From contig NZ_WTFT01000011.1 in the NCBI RefSeq assembly GCF_009861505.1, positions 187,558 through 251,557 on the forward strand: a DNA stretch of 64,000 bases, in the 5' to 3' direction. Position numbers and translations under genes: made by a program. Position 1 is the stretch's first letter; the number at the start of each line of letters is the position of its first letter. Source of the stretch: Pseudomonas izuensis (lineage in GTDB: Bacteria > Pseudomonadota > Gammaproteobacteria > Pseudomonadales > Pseudomonadaceae). Positions 37,310-56,649 of this stretch are shown one piece after another. The notes below the pieces were generated by a model. It worked only from the letters and a program-made list of their open reading frames with translations, ran no database searches and was not told where the DNA came from.

Positions 37310-37947
37310 GTAAAACAAGCATGCAGATGGGGCTGGATTTCACCTTGGTCGCTGAAGTCGAAGATTTGGTTGCCGGTGTCGACGAAGTCGGTCGCGGTCC
37401 GCTCTGTGGCGCAGTGGTGACTGCGGCAGTGATCCTCGATCCAAACCGTCCGATTCTAGGCCTGAACGACTCGAAGAAGCTCACCGAAGCCCGTCGCGAA
37501 AAGCTCTATGACGAAATCTGCGAAAAGGCCCTGAGCTGGTGCATCGCCCGCGCGGAAGTCGAAGAGATCGACGAGCTGAATATCCTGCACGCTACCATGC
37601 TCGCCATGCAGCGCGCTGTTGCCGGGCTGCACATCCAGCCGAAACTGGCGATGATCGATGGCAACCGTTGCCCGAAATTGCCCATGCGTGCCGAAGCGGT
37701 CGTGCAAGGTGATGGCAAGGTTCCCGCCATCGCGGCGGCATCGATTCTGGCCAAGGTCAGCCGCGACCGGGAAATGGCGGCATTCGAGTTGATTTATCCG
37801 GGTTACGGTATCGGCGGTCACAAGGGCTACCCGACGCCCGTTCATCTGGAAGCGTTGGCACGGCTTGGGCCTACGCCGATTCACCGGCGCTCGTTCGCCC
37901 CGGTACGCCTCGCCTACGAGGCACGTGAAAGCCTGATCGAGAGTTAG
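37306..37947 (+). CDS. rnhB: Ribonuclease HII
   Basis: A 213-residue enzyme that removes ribonucleotides from DNA. The catalytic Asp-Glu pair is in [14 protein letters not shown], and further acidic residues lie in [13 protein letters not shown] and [15 protein letters not shown]. The first ATG overlaps the lpxB TGA (ATGA). An internal ATG five codons on would give a shorter protein closer to typical length, so the exact start is uncertain. Confidence 0.95.
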   Translation: MSKTSMQMGLDFTLVAEVEDLVAGVDEVGRGPLCGAVVTAAVILDPNRPILGLNDSKKLTEARREKLYDEICEKALSWCIARAEVEEIDELNILHATMLAMQRAVAGLHIQPKLAMIDGNRCPKLPMRAEAVVQGDGKVPAIAAASILAKVSRDREMAAFELIYPGYGIGGHKGYPTPVHLEALARLGPTPIHRRSFAPVRLAYEARESLIES

Positions 37948-37972
37948 TCGCAAGGCTGATTTTTTTTACCAG

Positions 37973-37998
37973 GGCCCGGTACAATCCGGGCCTTGTTG
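37973..37998 (+). terminator. Hairpin between rnhB and dnaE with a -10-like loop
   Basis: GGCCCGG (37973-37979) and CCGGGCC (37986-37992) flank the loop TACAAT, followed by TTGTTG. It resembles an intrinsic terminator, while the loop itself reads as a -10 box for a dnaE promoter starting about 33 nt before the ATG. Both readings are possible. Confidence 0.5.
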
Positions 37999-38024
37999 TC
38001 TCCATGTTATTAGACAGGATCACT

Positions 38025-41546
<3,522 letters not shown>

Positions 41547-41686
41547 CGGTGAGGTGGCCTAAGGCTTCCTTTATCGCGACCGAATTTTTTAATCTCGACC
41601 TGAACGCGCCTCTCCCTTAAGGTAGGGCGCGAATAGACAACCGGCCGGCCCAAGCTCTCTTGGACGTCGACCCAAGACGGACGCCT

Positions 41687-42634
41687 ATGAACCCGAATTT
41701 TCTTGATTTCGAACAGCCGATCGCCGACCTGCAAGCCAAGATCGAAGAGTTGCGCTTGGTCGGTAATGACAATTCGCTGAATATCGGCGATGAGATCTCC
41801 CGCCTGCAGGACAAAAGCAGCACGCTGACCGAAGACATCTTCGGCAAGCTGACCAGCTGGCAGATCGCGCGTCTGGCGCGTCACCCGAAGCGTCCATACA
41901 CCCTGGACTACATCGAACACATCTTCACCGAGTTCGATGAGTTGCACGGCGACCGTCACTTCTCCGACGACGCCGCCATCGTGGGCGGTATTGCGCGTCT
42001 GGACGACCAGCCAGTCATGGTCATCGGTCACCAGAAGGGCCGTGAAGTGCGCGAAAAGGTTCGCCGCAACTTCGGTATGCCGCGTCCGGAAGGCTACCGC
42101 AAGGCCTGCCGCCTGATGGAAATGGCCGAACGGTTCAAAATGCCGATCCTGACCTTTATCGATACCCCGGGTGCATACCCTGGCATCGACGCTGAAGAGC
42201 GTAACCAGAGCGAAGCCATTGCCTGGAACCTACGTGTCATGGCTCGCCTGAAAACCCCGATCATCGCCACCGTGATCGGTGAAGGTGGTTCCGGCGGTGC
42301 GCTGGCGATCGGCGTTTGCGATCAGCTGAACATGCTGCAGTACTCGACCTACGCGGTGATCTCGCCGGAAGGTTGCGCATCGATCCTGTGGAAAACCGCC
42401 GAGAAAGCACCGGACGCCGCTGAAGCCATGGGCATCACTGCAGAGCGCCTCAAGGGCCTGGGCATTGTGGACAAGGTAATCGGCGAGCCTTTGGGCGGCG
42501 CACACCGCGATCCGGCCGCTGCGGCTGCCTCGATCCGTGCCGAGCTGAGCTCGCAATTGGCGATGCTCAAGAAGCTCGACCACAAGGCGCTGTTGGACCG
42601 TCGTTACGAGCGCCTGATGAGCTACGGTCTCTAA
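41687..42634 (+). CDS. accA: Acetyl-CoA carboxylase carboxyltransferase subunit alpha
   Basis: A 315-residue subunit that, with AccD, transfers carboxyl from carboxybiotin to acetyl-Co[21 protein letters not shown] opens the protein, and [34 protein letters not shown] and [15 protein letters not shown] form the crotonase-like CoA-binding core. The 140 nt leader after dnaE includes a hairpin TCTTGG/CCAAGA (about 41658-41678) just before the ATG. No good Shine-Dalgarno is seen outside it. Confidence 0.96.
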   Translation: MNPNFLDFEQPIADLQAKIEELRLVGNDNSLNIGDEISRLQDKSSTLTEDIFGKLTSWQIARLARHPKRPYTLDYIEHIFTEFDELHGDRHFSDDAAIVGGIARLDDQPVMVIGHQKGREVREKVRRNFGMPRPEGYRKACRLMEMAERFKMPILTFIDTPGAYPGIDAEERNQSEAIAWNLRVMARLKTPIIATVIGEGGSGGALAIGVCDQLNMLQYSTYAVISPEGCASILWKTAEKAPDAAEAMGITAERLKGLGIVDKVIGEPLGGAHRDPAAAAASIRAELSSQLAMLKKLDHKALLDRRYERLMSYGL

Positions 42635-42652
42635 GACGATCACGCAGTATCC

Positions 42653-42743
42653 ATGTGGGAGCGAGCCTGCTCGCGATGAGGATTTAACATCCAACAAATA
42701 GGTTGGCTGTTGAACCGCTATCGCGAGCAGGCTCACTCCCACA
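42653..42743. repeat. REP pair (GTGGGAGC family)
   Basis: ATGTGGGAGCGAGCCTGCTC plus GCGAT faces ATCGCGAGCAGGCTCACTCC plus CACAT. It is inserted between accA and tilS inside the otherwise compact plus-strand block. Confidence 0.88.
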
Positions 42744-42767
42744 TTTGATTTGCGCGAGGCGACGGAT

Positions 42768-44093
42768 ATGAGCAAATCCAACATACTGTCTGCCAGGCTC
42801 CTGCTGAATCTGCAGCCTTGGCGCAACGCCACAACCTGGCACATCGCTTTCTCCGGTGGTCTCGACTCCACCGTCCTGCTACACCTGCTCGCAAAACTCG
42901 CTAAAACCCAATCCCTGCCGGCACTGCGTGCCATCCATGTCCACCACGGCCTTCAGTCTGTAGCTGATGCGTGGCCGGAGCATTGTCGGTCGGGGTGCGA
43001 GGCACTTGGCGTGCCGTTGCAGGTGGTTCGCGTGCAAGTGCAGCCCGGCGCCAGTCTCGAACGTGCGGCCCGGGATGCGCGTTATGCGGCGTTCAGCGAA
43101 GTCACCCGAGCCAATGAAGTACTGCTGACCGCCCAACACCTTGACGATCAAGCCGAAACCCTGCTGTTTCGCTTGTTGCGCGGGGCCGGGGTAAGAGGTT
43201 TGTCGGGAATGCCACGGCAGCGTCCGCTGGGTGAAGGGTATCTGTTGCGGCCCTTGCTCGATGCGACTCGCGCCGAGCTTGAGGCCTATGCCGCGGAACA
43301 CCAGCTGAGCTGGATCGAAGATCCTTCCAATCAGGATCGACAATTCTCGCGTAATTACCTGCGTCATCAGGTGTTCCCGGTGTTGACCTCACGCTGGCCG
43401 CAGGCAATGGCGACCATGGCTCGCAGTGCCGCGCATTTGAGCGAGGCGCAGGGGCTGCTGGATGAACTGGCACAGATTGACCTGTGCCACGCACGCACCT
43501 CCAGTGAGTTTGATTGGCTGGGTTTGCCGTCGCTTGAGTTGGCATCCCTGGTAAAGCTTTCAGTCGCACGCCAGCGCAATGCACTCAGCCACTGGCTTGA
43601 ACCACTGACAAGCCTGCCCGACAGTGACCATTGGTCGGGTTGGGAGGATTTGTGCAATGCCTCTGGCGATGCACGGCCGATCTGGCGACTGGCGGATGGC
43701 GAATTGCATCGGGCGGGAGGGCGGATCTGGTGGCTGTCCGGCGGCTGGCTGCGCCGTTCACCCCCTGTTGGCGCGTGGGCCGAGCCGTCGCTGCCATTGG
43801 CATTGCCCGACAACGGTGTGGTTTCGCTCACCGGGCAAATCCCCAATGGCCCTTTGCAGATCCGCTATCGTGAAGGGGGCGAGGTGATGGAGTTGCCGGG
43901 CCGTGGGCATCGCGATTTGAAGCGTTTGCTCAATGAACGCGGGGTGCCCCGGTTCGTGCGCGGCAGATTGCCGCTGCTGTTCAAGGGCGAGCAATTGCTG
44001 GCGGTGGCGAACCTGCCGGGGCTGGATGGCAGTGCGGCGGGTGGCTGGAATTTGCATTGGCAGCCAATGGGCGAAGATCAAGGTTTGAGCTGA
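42768..44093 (+). CDS. tilS: tRNA(Ile)-lysidine synthase
   Basis: A 441-residue enzyme that modifies C34 of tRNA-Ile2 to lysidine, switching AUG reading to AUA. The PP-loop SGGLDSTVLLHLLAK (about 27) binds ATP, and EDPSNQDRQFSRNYLRHQVFP is the family signature. The C-terminal TilS domains include RGHRDLKRLLNERGVPRFVR. GAGG precedes ATG 42768, 24 nt after the REP pair. Confidence 0.95.
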   Translation: MSKSNILSARLLLNLQPWRNATTWHIAFSGGLDSTVLLHLLAKLAKTQSLPALRAIHVHHGLQSVADAWPEHCRSGCEALGVPLQVVRVQVQPGASLERAARDARYAAFSEVTRANEVLLTAQHLDDQAETLLFRLLRGAGVRGLSGMPRQRPLGEGYLLRPLLDATRAELEAYAAEHQLSWIEDPSNQDRQFSRNYLRHQVFPVLTSRWPQAMATMARSAAHLSEAQGLLDELAQIDLCHARTSSEFDWLGLPSLELASLVKLSVARQRNALSHWLEPLTSLPDSDHWSGWEDLCNASGDARPIWRLADGELHRAGGRIWWLSGGWLRRSPPVGAWAEPSLPLALPDNGVVSLTGQIPNGPLQIRYREGGEVMELPGRGHRDLKRLLNERGVPRFVRGRLPLLFKGEQLLAVANLPGLDGSAAGGWNLHWQPMGEDQGLS

Positions 44094-44113
44094 AAGGGGC
44101 TTTCCGGTAGACT
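44085..44113 (+). promoter_or_regulatory. pyrG promoter at the end of tilS
   Basis: TTGAGC (44085-44090) and TAGACT (44108-44113) are 17 nt apart, overlapping the tilS stop. Transcription would start near 44120, giving pyrG a leader of about 250 nt. The leader has no gene; I see CGGGGGCTTCGG and other GC stretches but no clear attenuator. Confidence 0.5.
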
Positions 44114-44346
44114 ACGCTCCCTTCTTGATACAACTTCTGTGGATTCGCCTGAATTGCAGGAGTTGCCGATTACCAAGCAGTCTTTGCTGGGCGATTCCAA
44201 AAAATGTGTAGCGAGCAACGTACCGGTGTTTCATCTTCCGGTCTGTCCCAACGCGGCGGTTTTTTTGAAAGGTGCACTGTGATTAATGCAGGTGATCGGG
44301 GGCTTCGGCCTTCCTTCGCTTTCCCCGGCGGCTCGGACCGCTTTAA

Positions 44347-46850
<2,504 letters not shown>

Positions 46851-46864
46851 TCCTCAATTCTCCG

Positions 46865-46893
46865 TGTAGGAGCCGAGCTTGCTCGCGATGGCG
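46865..46893. repeat. Single REP half-element
   Basis: TGTAGGAGCCGAGCTTGCTC plus GCGATGGCG is one REP arm without a partner, in the kdsA-eno gap. Confidence 0.7.
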
Positions 46894-46933
46894 TCCGTCT
46901 GAACGCCGTGAGCTTGTCGGTCCTATGCGTTAG

Positions 46934-48289
<1,356 letters not shown>

Positions 48290-48325
48290 TCGCCAGCTGA
48301 TAAAAAAGACACCGGATTGTGTCGG

Positions 48326-48349
48326 AAAAATCGCTACAGCGACGTTTTT
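48326..48349 (+). terminator. eno terminator
   Basis: AAAAATCGC-TACA-GCGACGTTTTT is a short hairpin flanked by A and T tracts 37 nt after eno. A second hairpin, AGCCTGG-TTCTT-CCAGGCT, follows near 48378-48396 in the gap before ftsB. Confidence 0.6.
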
Positions 48350-48460
48350 GCCACTAATCTGATGCCTTATAAGCACAAGCCTGGTTCTTCCAGGCTTCGT
48401 GCTGTCAGTAGGTTCATGTTTTGGTATGGCTGTCTTTTTTCACTGGATACCTGATATTCG

Positions 48461-48739
48461 ATGCGCAGTCCCAATTGGTTGTTCCTCGTCTTGCTCCTGC
48501 TGCTGGCTGGCCTGCAATACCGCCTGTGGGTGGGTAATGGCAGTCTGGCGCAAGTGGCCGAGCTGACTCAGCAGATTGCGGATCAGCAAGCTGAGAACCA
48601 GGCGTTGCTGGAGCGCAATCGGGTGATGGACGCTGAAGTCAGCGAGTTGAAAAAGGGCATGGAGACCGTTGAAGAGCGGGCTCGCCATGAGTTGGGCATG
48701 GTCAAGGACGGTGAAACCCTTTACCAGTTGGCGCAATGA
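48461..48739 (+). CDS. ftsB: Cell division protein FtsB
   Basis: A 92-residue bitopic divisome protein that links FtsL and FtsQ. A single membrane helix (NWLFLVLLLLLAGLQYRLWV, residues 4-23) is followed by a periplasmic coiled coil (about 30-66, QQIADQQAENQALLERNRVM), then the RARHELGMVKDGETLYQ segment. Its stop overlaps the ispD start by four bases, a gene pairing common in gammaproteobacteria. Confidence 0.95.
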   Translation: MRSPNWLFLVLLLLLAGLQYRLWVGNGSLAQVAELTQQIADQQAENQALLERNRVMDAEVSELKKGMETVEERARHELGMVKDGETLYQLAQ

Positions 48740-49443
48740 ACTTGTCTCTGCCGGCCTTCTGGGCCGTGATTCCTGCCGCGGGCGTCGGTGCCCGTATGGC
48801 CGCGGACCGTCCCAAGCAATACTTGCAACTGGGCGGGCGCACTATTCTCGAACACAGCCTCGGCTGTTTCCTTGATCACCCTTGCCTGAAGGGGGTGGTG
48901 GTCAGTCTTGCTGTTGATGATCCTTACTGGCCGAACCTGGCCTGTGCCAGTGATCCGCGGATTGCCCGGGTCGAGGGCGGTAGCGAGCGTTCCGGTTCGG
49001 TGTTGAATGCGTTGCTGCATTTGCACGCGCAAGGCGCTGGCGATGAAGACTGGGTGTTGGTTCATGATGCCGCACGACCGAATCTCGGTCGTGACGATCT
49101 GGATAACCTGCTGGCTGAACTGGCGGATGATCCTGTGGGTGGGCTGCTGGCGGTTCCGGCACGGGATACGCTCAAGCGGATCGACAAACACGGCCGTGTC
49201 GTCGAAACCGTGGACCGCAGTGTGATCTGGCAAGCCTATACACCGCAGATGTTTCGCCTCGGCGCCTTGCATCGAGCGTTGGCGGACAGTCTGGTGGCTG
49301 ACGCCGTGATCACCGATGAGGCGTCGGCCATGGAGTGGGCAGGGCTGGCACCTCGCTTGATCGAGGGTCGATCCGATAACCTCAAGGTCACCCGGCCGGA
49401 GGATCTGGATTGGTTGAGGCAGCGTTGGGCTAACCGTCGCTAG
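48736..49443 (+). CDS. ispD: 2-C-methyl-D-erythritol 4-phosphate cytidylyltransferase
   Basis: A 235-residue MEP-pathway enzyme that attaches CMP to MEP. The N-terminal CTP loop VIPAAGVGARMAADRPKQYL, then VLVHDAARPNLGRDDL and ITDEASAMEW, are characteristic. The ATG lies in the ftsB stop (ATGA). ispF lies 3 kb downstream, separated by the formaldehyde module rather than adjacent. Confidence 0.96.
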   Translation: MNLSLPAFWAVIPAAGVGARMAADRPKQYLQLGGRTILEHSLGCFLDHPCLKGVVVSLAVDDPYWPNLACASDPRIARVEGGSERSGSVLNALLHLHAQGAGDEDWVLVHDAARPNLGRDDLDNLLAELADDPVGGLLAVPARDTLKRIDKHGRVVETVDRSVIWQAYTPQMFRLGALHRALADSLVADAVITDEASAMEWAGLAPRLIEGRSDNLKVTRPEDLDWLRQRWANRR

Positions 49444-49509
49444 CTTTTGCGGTGCTCGCGAAAGCGGCGGTCCAAGCAGCTGACATCGTGCTGACACACC
49501 AACATGCTT

Positions 49510-50406
49510 CTAGCATTGGTATTCAGGCCTCTGAGCCAATCCATCCTTCAAATAATCCACCAATTTGCGCACCTTCGGCGACAGATGCCGCTGCTGCGGA
49601 TACAGCGCCCAAACGGCCGTGTTCGGTGGTTGATGCGCTTCGAGCAGCGAAATCAATGCGCCGGTTTTCAAATGCTCCAGCACGTAATAGTCCGGTAACT
49701 GACACAGCCCTACGCCCTGTAGCGCGGCATCCAGTACGGCTTGCCCACTGTTGCAGCGCCAGTTTCCCTGGACCCGTTGTGAAAATTCCCGCCCGTTCTG
49801 CTCCAGTTGCCACAGGTCCGAGCTGCCGATGAGGCAGTTGTGGCGGCTCAGTTCCGACAAGCTGTGTGGGCGCCCATAACGTTCGAGGTAGGACGGTGAG
49901 GCGCATAAAAACATGCGTCGGGGTGCCAAGCGAGTAGCGACCAGTCGTGAATCCTGCAGGCGCCCCAGTCGGATCGCCAGATCCAGGCCTTCGTGCACCA
50001 GATCGAGTTGGCGATTGCTCAATTCAATGTCGATCCGCAGTTGCGGATACAGCCCCATGAACCGCGTCACCAGCGGCACGATGAAGCGTTCGCCGTAAGC
50101 CACGGCGCACGTCATGCGCAGCATGCCTTTGGGTTCGCTGGTCAGGTCGCCGACCGCACGCAATGCCTCTTCACGTCCATCCTGCAAGCGTTGGCAATGT
50201 TGCAGGAAGGTTTGCCCTGCCTCCGTCAGCGTGACCCGGCGGGTGCTGCGGTAGAGCAAACGGGTTTGCAAGCGTTCTTCGAGGCGTACGATTTGTCGAC
50301 TGATGTGGGAGGAAGAAACCCCCAGGCGTTCCGCGGCAGCGGTGAATTGGCTGCATTCGGCAACGGCCACGAACTCGTCGATACCTTCCCAGCGACTTTC
50401 GGACAT
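49510..50406 (-). CDS. gfnR: LysR-type regulator of the formaldehyde module
   Basis: A 298-residue LysR-type regulator: a winged HTH at residues 8-65 (FTAAAERLGVSSSHISRQIVRLEERLQTRL) and a periplasmic-binding-like effector domain (about 92-295). It diverges from adhC-fghA, the arrangement of P. aeruginosa PA3630 (gfnR), which activates these genes in response to formaldehyde; the symbol is transferred on that basis. Two inverted AT repeats lie in the shared promoter region. Confidence 0.85.
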   Translation of the reverse strand: MSESRWEGIDEFVAVAECSQFTAAAERLGVSSSHISRQIVRLEERLQTRLLYRSTRRVTLTEAGQTFLQHCQRLQDGREEALRAVGDLTSEPKGMLRMTCAVAYGERFIVPLVTRFMGLYPQLRIDIELSNRQLDLVHEGLDLAIRLGRLQDSRLVATRLAPRRMFLCASPSYLERYGRPHSLSELSRHNCLIGSSDLWQLEQNGREFSQRVQGNWRCNSGQAVLDAALQGVGLCQLPDYYVLEHLKTGALISLLEAHQPPNTAVWALYPQQRHLSPKVRKLVDYLKDGLAQRPEYQC

Positions 50407-50411
50407 TGAAG

Positions 50412-51626
<1,215 letters not shown>

Positions 51627-51634
51627 GGTCTGCC

Positions 51635-52480
51635 ATGAGCCTGGAAAATATCTCCTGTCAGAAAAGTTTCGGCGGCTGGCACAAGCGCTATCGACACCGT
51701 TCCGACGTGCTCGGCTGCGACATGGTGTTCGCCGTGTATTTGCCGCCACAGGCGGAGCAGGGCGGCAAGCTGCCGGTGCTGTACTGGTTGTCCGGCCTGA
51801 CCTGCACCGACGAGAACTTCATGCAGAAGGCCGGTGCCATGCGCATGGCCGCCGAACTGGGGCTGATCATTGTCGCGCCGGACACCAGTCCTCGCGGCGC
51901 CGATGTGCCGGGTGATCCGGACGGTGCCTGGGACTTCGGGCTAGGTGCAGGGTTTTACTTGAATGCCACGCAGGAACCCTGGTCGCGCCACTATCGGATG
52001 CATGACTATGTCGTGCAGGAATTGCCGGCATTGGTCGAAGCGCATTTCCCGGCGTCGGACAAGCGCGGCATCAGCGGTCACTCCATGGGTGGCCACGGCG
52101 CGCTGGTCTGTGCCCTGCGCAATCCGGGGCGTTATCTGTCGGTGTCGGCGTTCTCGCCGATCAACAATCCGATGGACTGTCCCTGGGGGCAGAAAGCCTT
52201 TTCCCGGTATCTGGGTGAGGACCGCGCGAAATGGCGCGAGTGGGATGCCTGCGCGTTGCTTGCCGAGGCCGACGAAAAGTTGCCACTGCTGGTCGATCAA
52301 GGCGATCGAGACGATTTCCTCGCCACCCAGCTCAAGCCTGAAGCCTTGCAGCAGGCGGCTAAACTGGCCGATCACCCGCTGACGTTGCGCCTGCAACCGG
52401 GCTACGACCACAGCTATTTCTTCATCGCCAGCTTCATTGACGACCACTTGCAGCATCATGCGCGCGCTCTAGGCGCCTAA
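51635..52480 (+). CDS. fghA: S-formylglutathione hydrolase
   Basis: A 281-residue esterase-D-type hydrolase releasing formate and glutathione. The nucleophile Ser is in [10 protein letters not shown]; the Asp in [10 protein letters not shown] and the His in PGYDHSYFF complete the triad. [17 protein letters not shown] supplies the oxyanion region. It is cotranscribed with adhC. Confidence 0.96.
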   Translation: MSLENISCQKSFGGWHKRYRHRSDVLGCDMVFAVYLPPQAEQGGKLPVLYWLSGLTCTDENFMQKAGAMRMAAELGLIIVAPDTSPRGADVPGDPDGAWDFGLGAGFYLNATQEPWSRHYRMHDYVVQELPALVEAHFPASDKRGISGHSMGGHGALVCALRNPGRYLSVSAFSPINNPMDCPWGQKAFSRYLGEDRAKWREWDACALLAEADEKLPLLVDQGDRDDFLATQLKPEALQQAAKLADHPLTLRLQPGYDHSYFFIASFIDDHLQHHARALGA

Positions 52481-52496
52481 TGTCCGACAAAGCAGG

Positions 52497-52502
52497 TAGA
52501 AT
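52497..52502 (+). promoter_or_regulatory. ispF -10 element
   Basis: TAGAAT lies 31 nt before the ispF ATG and just upstream of the terminator-like hairpin, so transcription would start within or at the foot of that hairpin. No good -35 is seen. Confidence 0.4.
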
Positions 52503-52504
52503 CA

Positions 52505-52533
52505 CGCCCTGACAAAAATCGGGGCGTTTTTTT
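52505..52533 (+). terminator. fghA terminator abutting the ispF start codon
   Basis: CGCCC (52505-52509) pairs with GGGCG (52522-52526), followed by seven Ts that run straight into the ispF ATG at 52534. It ends the adhC-fghA transcript. The only purine-rich stretch ahead of ispF (GGGGCG) is inside the stem. Confidence 0.65.
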
Positions 52534-53007
52534 ATGCGTATTGGCCACGGCTATGATGTGCACCGTTTCGCTGAAGGCGATTTCATTACTCTGGGCGGCG
52601 TGCGAATTGCACACAGCTTCGGGCTGCTCGCCCACTCCGACGGTGACGTTTTGCTGCACGCCTTGAGCGATGCCTTGCTCGGCGCCGCCGCGCTGGGTGA
52701 TATCGGCAAGCACTTCCCGGACACCGACCCACAATTCAAGGGCGCTGACAGCCGTGTGCTGTTGCGTCACGTCGTCGCACTGGTCCACGCCAAAGGCTGG
52801 AAGGTCGGCAACGTCGATAACACTATTGTTGCCCAGGCGCCGAAAATGGCCCCGCATATCGAATCGATGCGTGCGCTGATCGCCGCGGATCTTCAAGTTG
52901 AGTTGGATCAAGTGAACGTAAAAGCTACCACCACCGAAAAGCTCGGCTTTGTCGGTCGCGAAGAAGGCATTGCCGTGCATTCCGTTGCCTTGTTGCTGCG
53001 CGCATGA
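52534..53007 (+). CDS. ispF: 2-C-methyl-D-erythritol 2,4-cyclodiphosphate synthase
   Basis: A 157-residue trimeric zinc enzyme of the MEP pathway. The metal residues are in [11 protein letters not shown] (Asp, His) and [37 protein letters not shown] is the C-terminal signature. The ATG follows a terminator T tract directly with no usual Shine-Dalgarno spacing. Its stop overlaps truD by four bases. Confidence 0.97.
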   Translation: MRIGHGYDVHRFAEGDFITLGGVRIAHSFGLLAHSDGDVLLHALSDALLGAAALGDIGKHFPDTDPQFKGADSRVLLRHVVALVHAKGWKVGNVDNTIVAQAPKMAPHIESMRALIAADLQVELDQVNVKATTTEKLGFVGREEGIAVHSVALLLRA

Positions 53008-54049
53008 ACGAAGCGCAATTGCTCGGCCCGCGGGCCTATGGTGATGCTCTCGGCACTGCGGTGCTCAAAGCCATCGCGGAAGATTTCCAGGTCGACGAAG
53101 TCCTTGATATTCCCCTGAGTGGCGATGGCGAACACTTGTGGATCTGGGTGGAAAAGCGCGGTCTGAATACGGAAGAAGCGGCGCGGCGGATCGCCAAGGC
53201 AGCTGGCGTGCCCCTGCGCACCGTCAGTTACGCCGGGCTCAAGGATCGTCAGGCGCTGACCCGTCAGTGGTTCAGCGTACAACTGCCGGGAAAGGCTGAT
53301 CCGGACCTGTCGGCAGCCGAAAACGACACGCTGAAAATCCTCAAGACCAACCGACACAAACGCAAGCTGCAGCGCGGTGCCCATTCGGCCAACGGCTTCA
53401 CCTTGCGCCTGACGCAGTTCACCGGCGACAAGGCGGCCATCGAAGAGCGCCTGCAACTGATCGCCAAACAAGGCATCCCCAACTATTTCGGCAGCCAGCG
53501 CTTCGGGCATGACGGCGGCAACGTGGTCGACGCCCGTGCCTGGGCCGCGCGCAAGGCTTTGCCCGAGCAGCGTAACGTCCGTTCGCGCCTGCTCTCCACC
53601 GCGCGTAGTTTTCTGTTCAATCAGGTGTTGGCCGCGCGTGTCGCCGATGGCACCTGGCAGCGTGCCCAGGTCGGTGATCTGCTGGCGTTTACCGATAGCC
53701 GCAGCTTCTTTCCGGCCGGTGAGGCCGAGTGCAGCGACCCGCGTCTGGCCATTCTCGATCTGCATCCGACGGGTCCGCAGTGGGGCGAAGGTGACTCGCC
53801 GGCCTCGGGCGCTGTCCATGAACTGGAGCAGGCCATCGCCGCGCGCGAAGCGGACCTTCGCGATTGGTTGATCAACGCCGGTATGAGCCACGAACGTCGC
53901 ATCCTGCGGCTGCCCATTGCCGGGTTGACGTGGCATTATCCCGAGCCTGACATTCTGCAACTGGAATTCGTCCTGCCGGCCGGATGCTTCGCCACCGTCT
54001 TGGTGCGCGAACTTGTTGATCTGGTGCCGGTGGGGCAGACGGACAGCTC

Positions 54050-54062
<13 letters not shown>
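53004..54062 (+). CDS. truD: tRNA pseudouridine(13) synthase
   Basis: A 352-residue pseudouridine synthase acting on U13 of tRNA-Glu. The catalytic Asp is in [18 protein letters not shown], and [14 protein letters not shown] is diagnostic of TruD; the TRUD insertion domain follows. The C-terminus, [13 protein letters not shown], is typical. It overlaps surE by 13 nt. Confidence 0.96.
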
Positions 54063-55476
<1,414 letters not shown>

Positions 55477-55619
55477 GCTTTTGTTTCAACGCGCTGAATT
55501 CTCTTCGATAGCCTTTGTCTTACAGCGGCGTCGATTGGTTAAACGGGTTGTTTTGTCAGGCAGCAAACGTGTGCGCGAAGCCATTTCGCTTCATTAAGGG
55601 TAAAGCCTGCACGGCCCGT

Positions 55620-55625
55620 TATACT
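55620..55625 (+). promoter_or_regulatory. nlpD -10 element
   Basis: TATACT lies 62 nt before the nlpD start codon; the -35 region (TAAGGG area) is poor. It is a plausible nlpD-rpoS promoter. Confidence 0.45.
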
Positions 55626-55687
55626 TGCGACATTTCGTGCCGGAACACGGCAAATCACATTTTCAGCCACCACAAAGGGAGCGGCGG

Positions 55688-56545
55688 GTGAGTCTCACAG
55701 TCATTGCGCAGCGTATGGGTAAAACGAGCTTTCAGCGCCTGGTGACTGGCCTTGTCATGAGCACCTTGCTGGTCGGTTGTTCCAGCAACAAATCCAGCGA
55801 CGTGCGCGTTGTTGACCGCAACAATGCCGTTGCCCAGCGCCCGGCAGTGACGACGGGACAGTACGTCGTCCGCCCGAAAGACACCTTGTTCTCGATCGCC
55901 TTTCGCTACGGTTGGGACTACAAGGCTCTCGCGGCACGCAACAACATTGATGCGCCCTACACGATCCATCCGGGTCAGACGATTCGCTTCGATGGTCGCA
56001 CCGGTTCAACGTCGACTGCGGTGGTCAGTTCGTCCAATTCCTCGCCGTCGTCCTCGAGTAAAACCACCGTGATCCGTCGTCCTGTCGACGGTGCCACTAC
56101 AACCACACCGGCGGTTGTACCGTCCGTCGCCAACAAGCCGGCACCCGCTCCACTGCCTCCTCCGGGCCCGGCCCCGACGGGCTGGGGATGGCCATCTAAT
56201 GGCATTTTGATTGGTAAATTCTCTTCAAACGGTAGTTTGAATAAAGGAATTGATATCGCCGGAGATTTGGGACAGCCTGTTTTAGCTGCGTCTGATGGGA
56301 CGGTGGTATACGCCGGGAGTGGCTTAAGGGGCTACGGCGAATTAGTTATCATCAAACACAGCGAAACCTACGTCAGTGCCTACGGACATAACCGCAGGCT
56401 GTTGGTTCGGGAGGGGCAGCAGGTCAAGGTCGGACAGACAATTGCCGAAATGGGGTCAACGGGTACAGACCGGGTGAAACTGCATTTTGAGATTCGCCGC
56501 CAAGGTAAACCTGTAGATCCGCTGCAATTCCTGCCACGTCGTTGA
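55688..56545 (+). CDS. nlpD: NlpD-like LysM/M23 lipoprotein (amidase activator)
   Basis: A 285-residue outer-membrane lipoprotein. GTG 55688 is chosen because AAAGGGAG lies eight bases upstream; codons further up are leader. The lipobox is STLLVGC (Cys about 31). A LysM domain (YVVRPKDTLFSIAFRYGW, about 58-102) binds glycan, then a Ser/Pro linker, then an M23 fold (about 175-283). The first metal His of LytM enzymes is replaced (NKGIDIAG), so it should be a non-catalytic activator of the amidase AmiC. The C-terminal third is unusually AT-rich, where rpoS control elements lie. Confidence 0.93.
   Translation: MSLTVIAQRMGKTSFQRLVTGLVMSTLLVGCSSNKSSDVRVVDRNNAVAQRPAVTTGQYVVRPKDTLFSIAFRYGWDYKALAARNNIDAPYTIHPGQTIRFDGRTGSTSTAVVSSSNSSPSSSSKTTVIRRPVDGATTTTPAVVPSVANKPAPAPLPPPGPAPTGWGWPSNGILIGKFSSNGSLNKGIDIAGDLGQPVLAASDGTVVYAGSGLRGYGELVIIKHSETYVSAYGHNRRLLVREGQQVKVGQTIAEMGSTGTDRVKLHFEIRRQGKPVDPLQFLPRR
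56224..56241. promoter_or_regulatory. PsrA-type operator upstream of rpoS, inside nlpD
   Basis: TTCAAACGGTAGTTTGAA is a perfect palindrome apart from the centre and fits the PsrA consensus C/G-AAAC-N2-4-GTTT-G/C. It lies about 410 nt before the rpoS ATG. PsrA is known to activate rpoS from within nlpD in P. putida and P. aeruginosa. An exact -35/-10 could not be fixed by eye. Confidence 0.8.
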
Positions 56546-56649
56546 TCGCTACCAGCCTGTTCCGTCACGTAGAGGGGACAGGCTCCAGCGTTGCCAAGGA
56601 TGAAGGCGCCGCTTGAGCTTGAGGTCGAACTCACCAAAGGACTATAACA

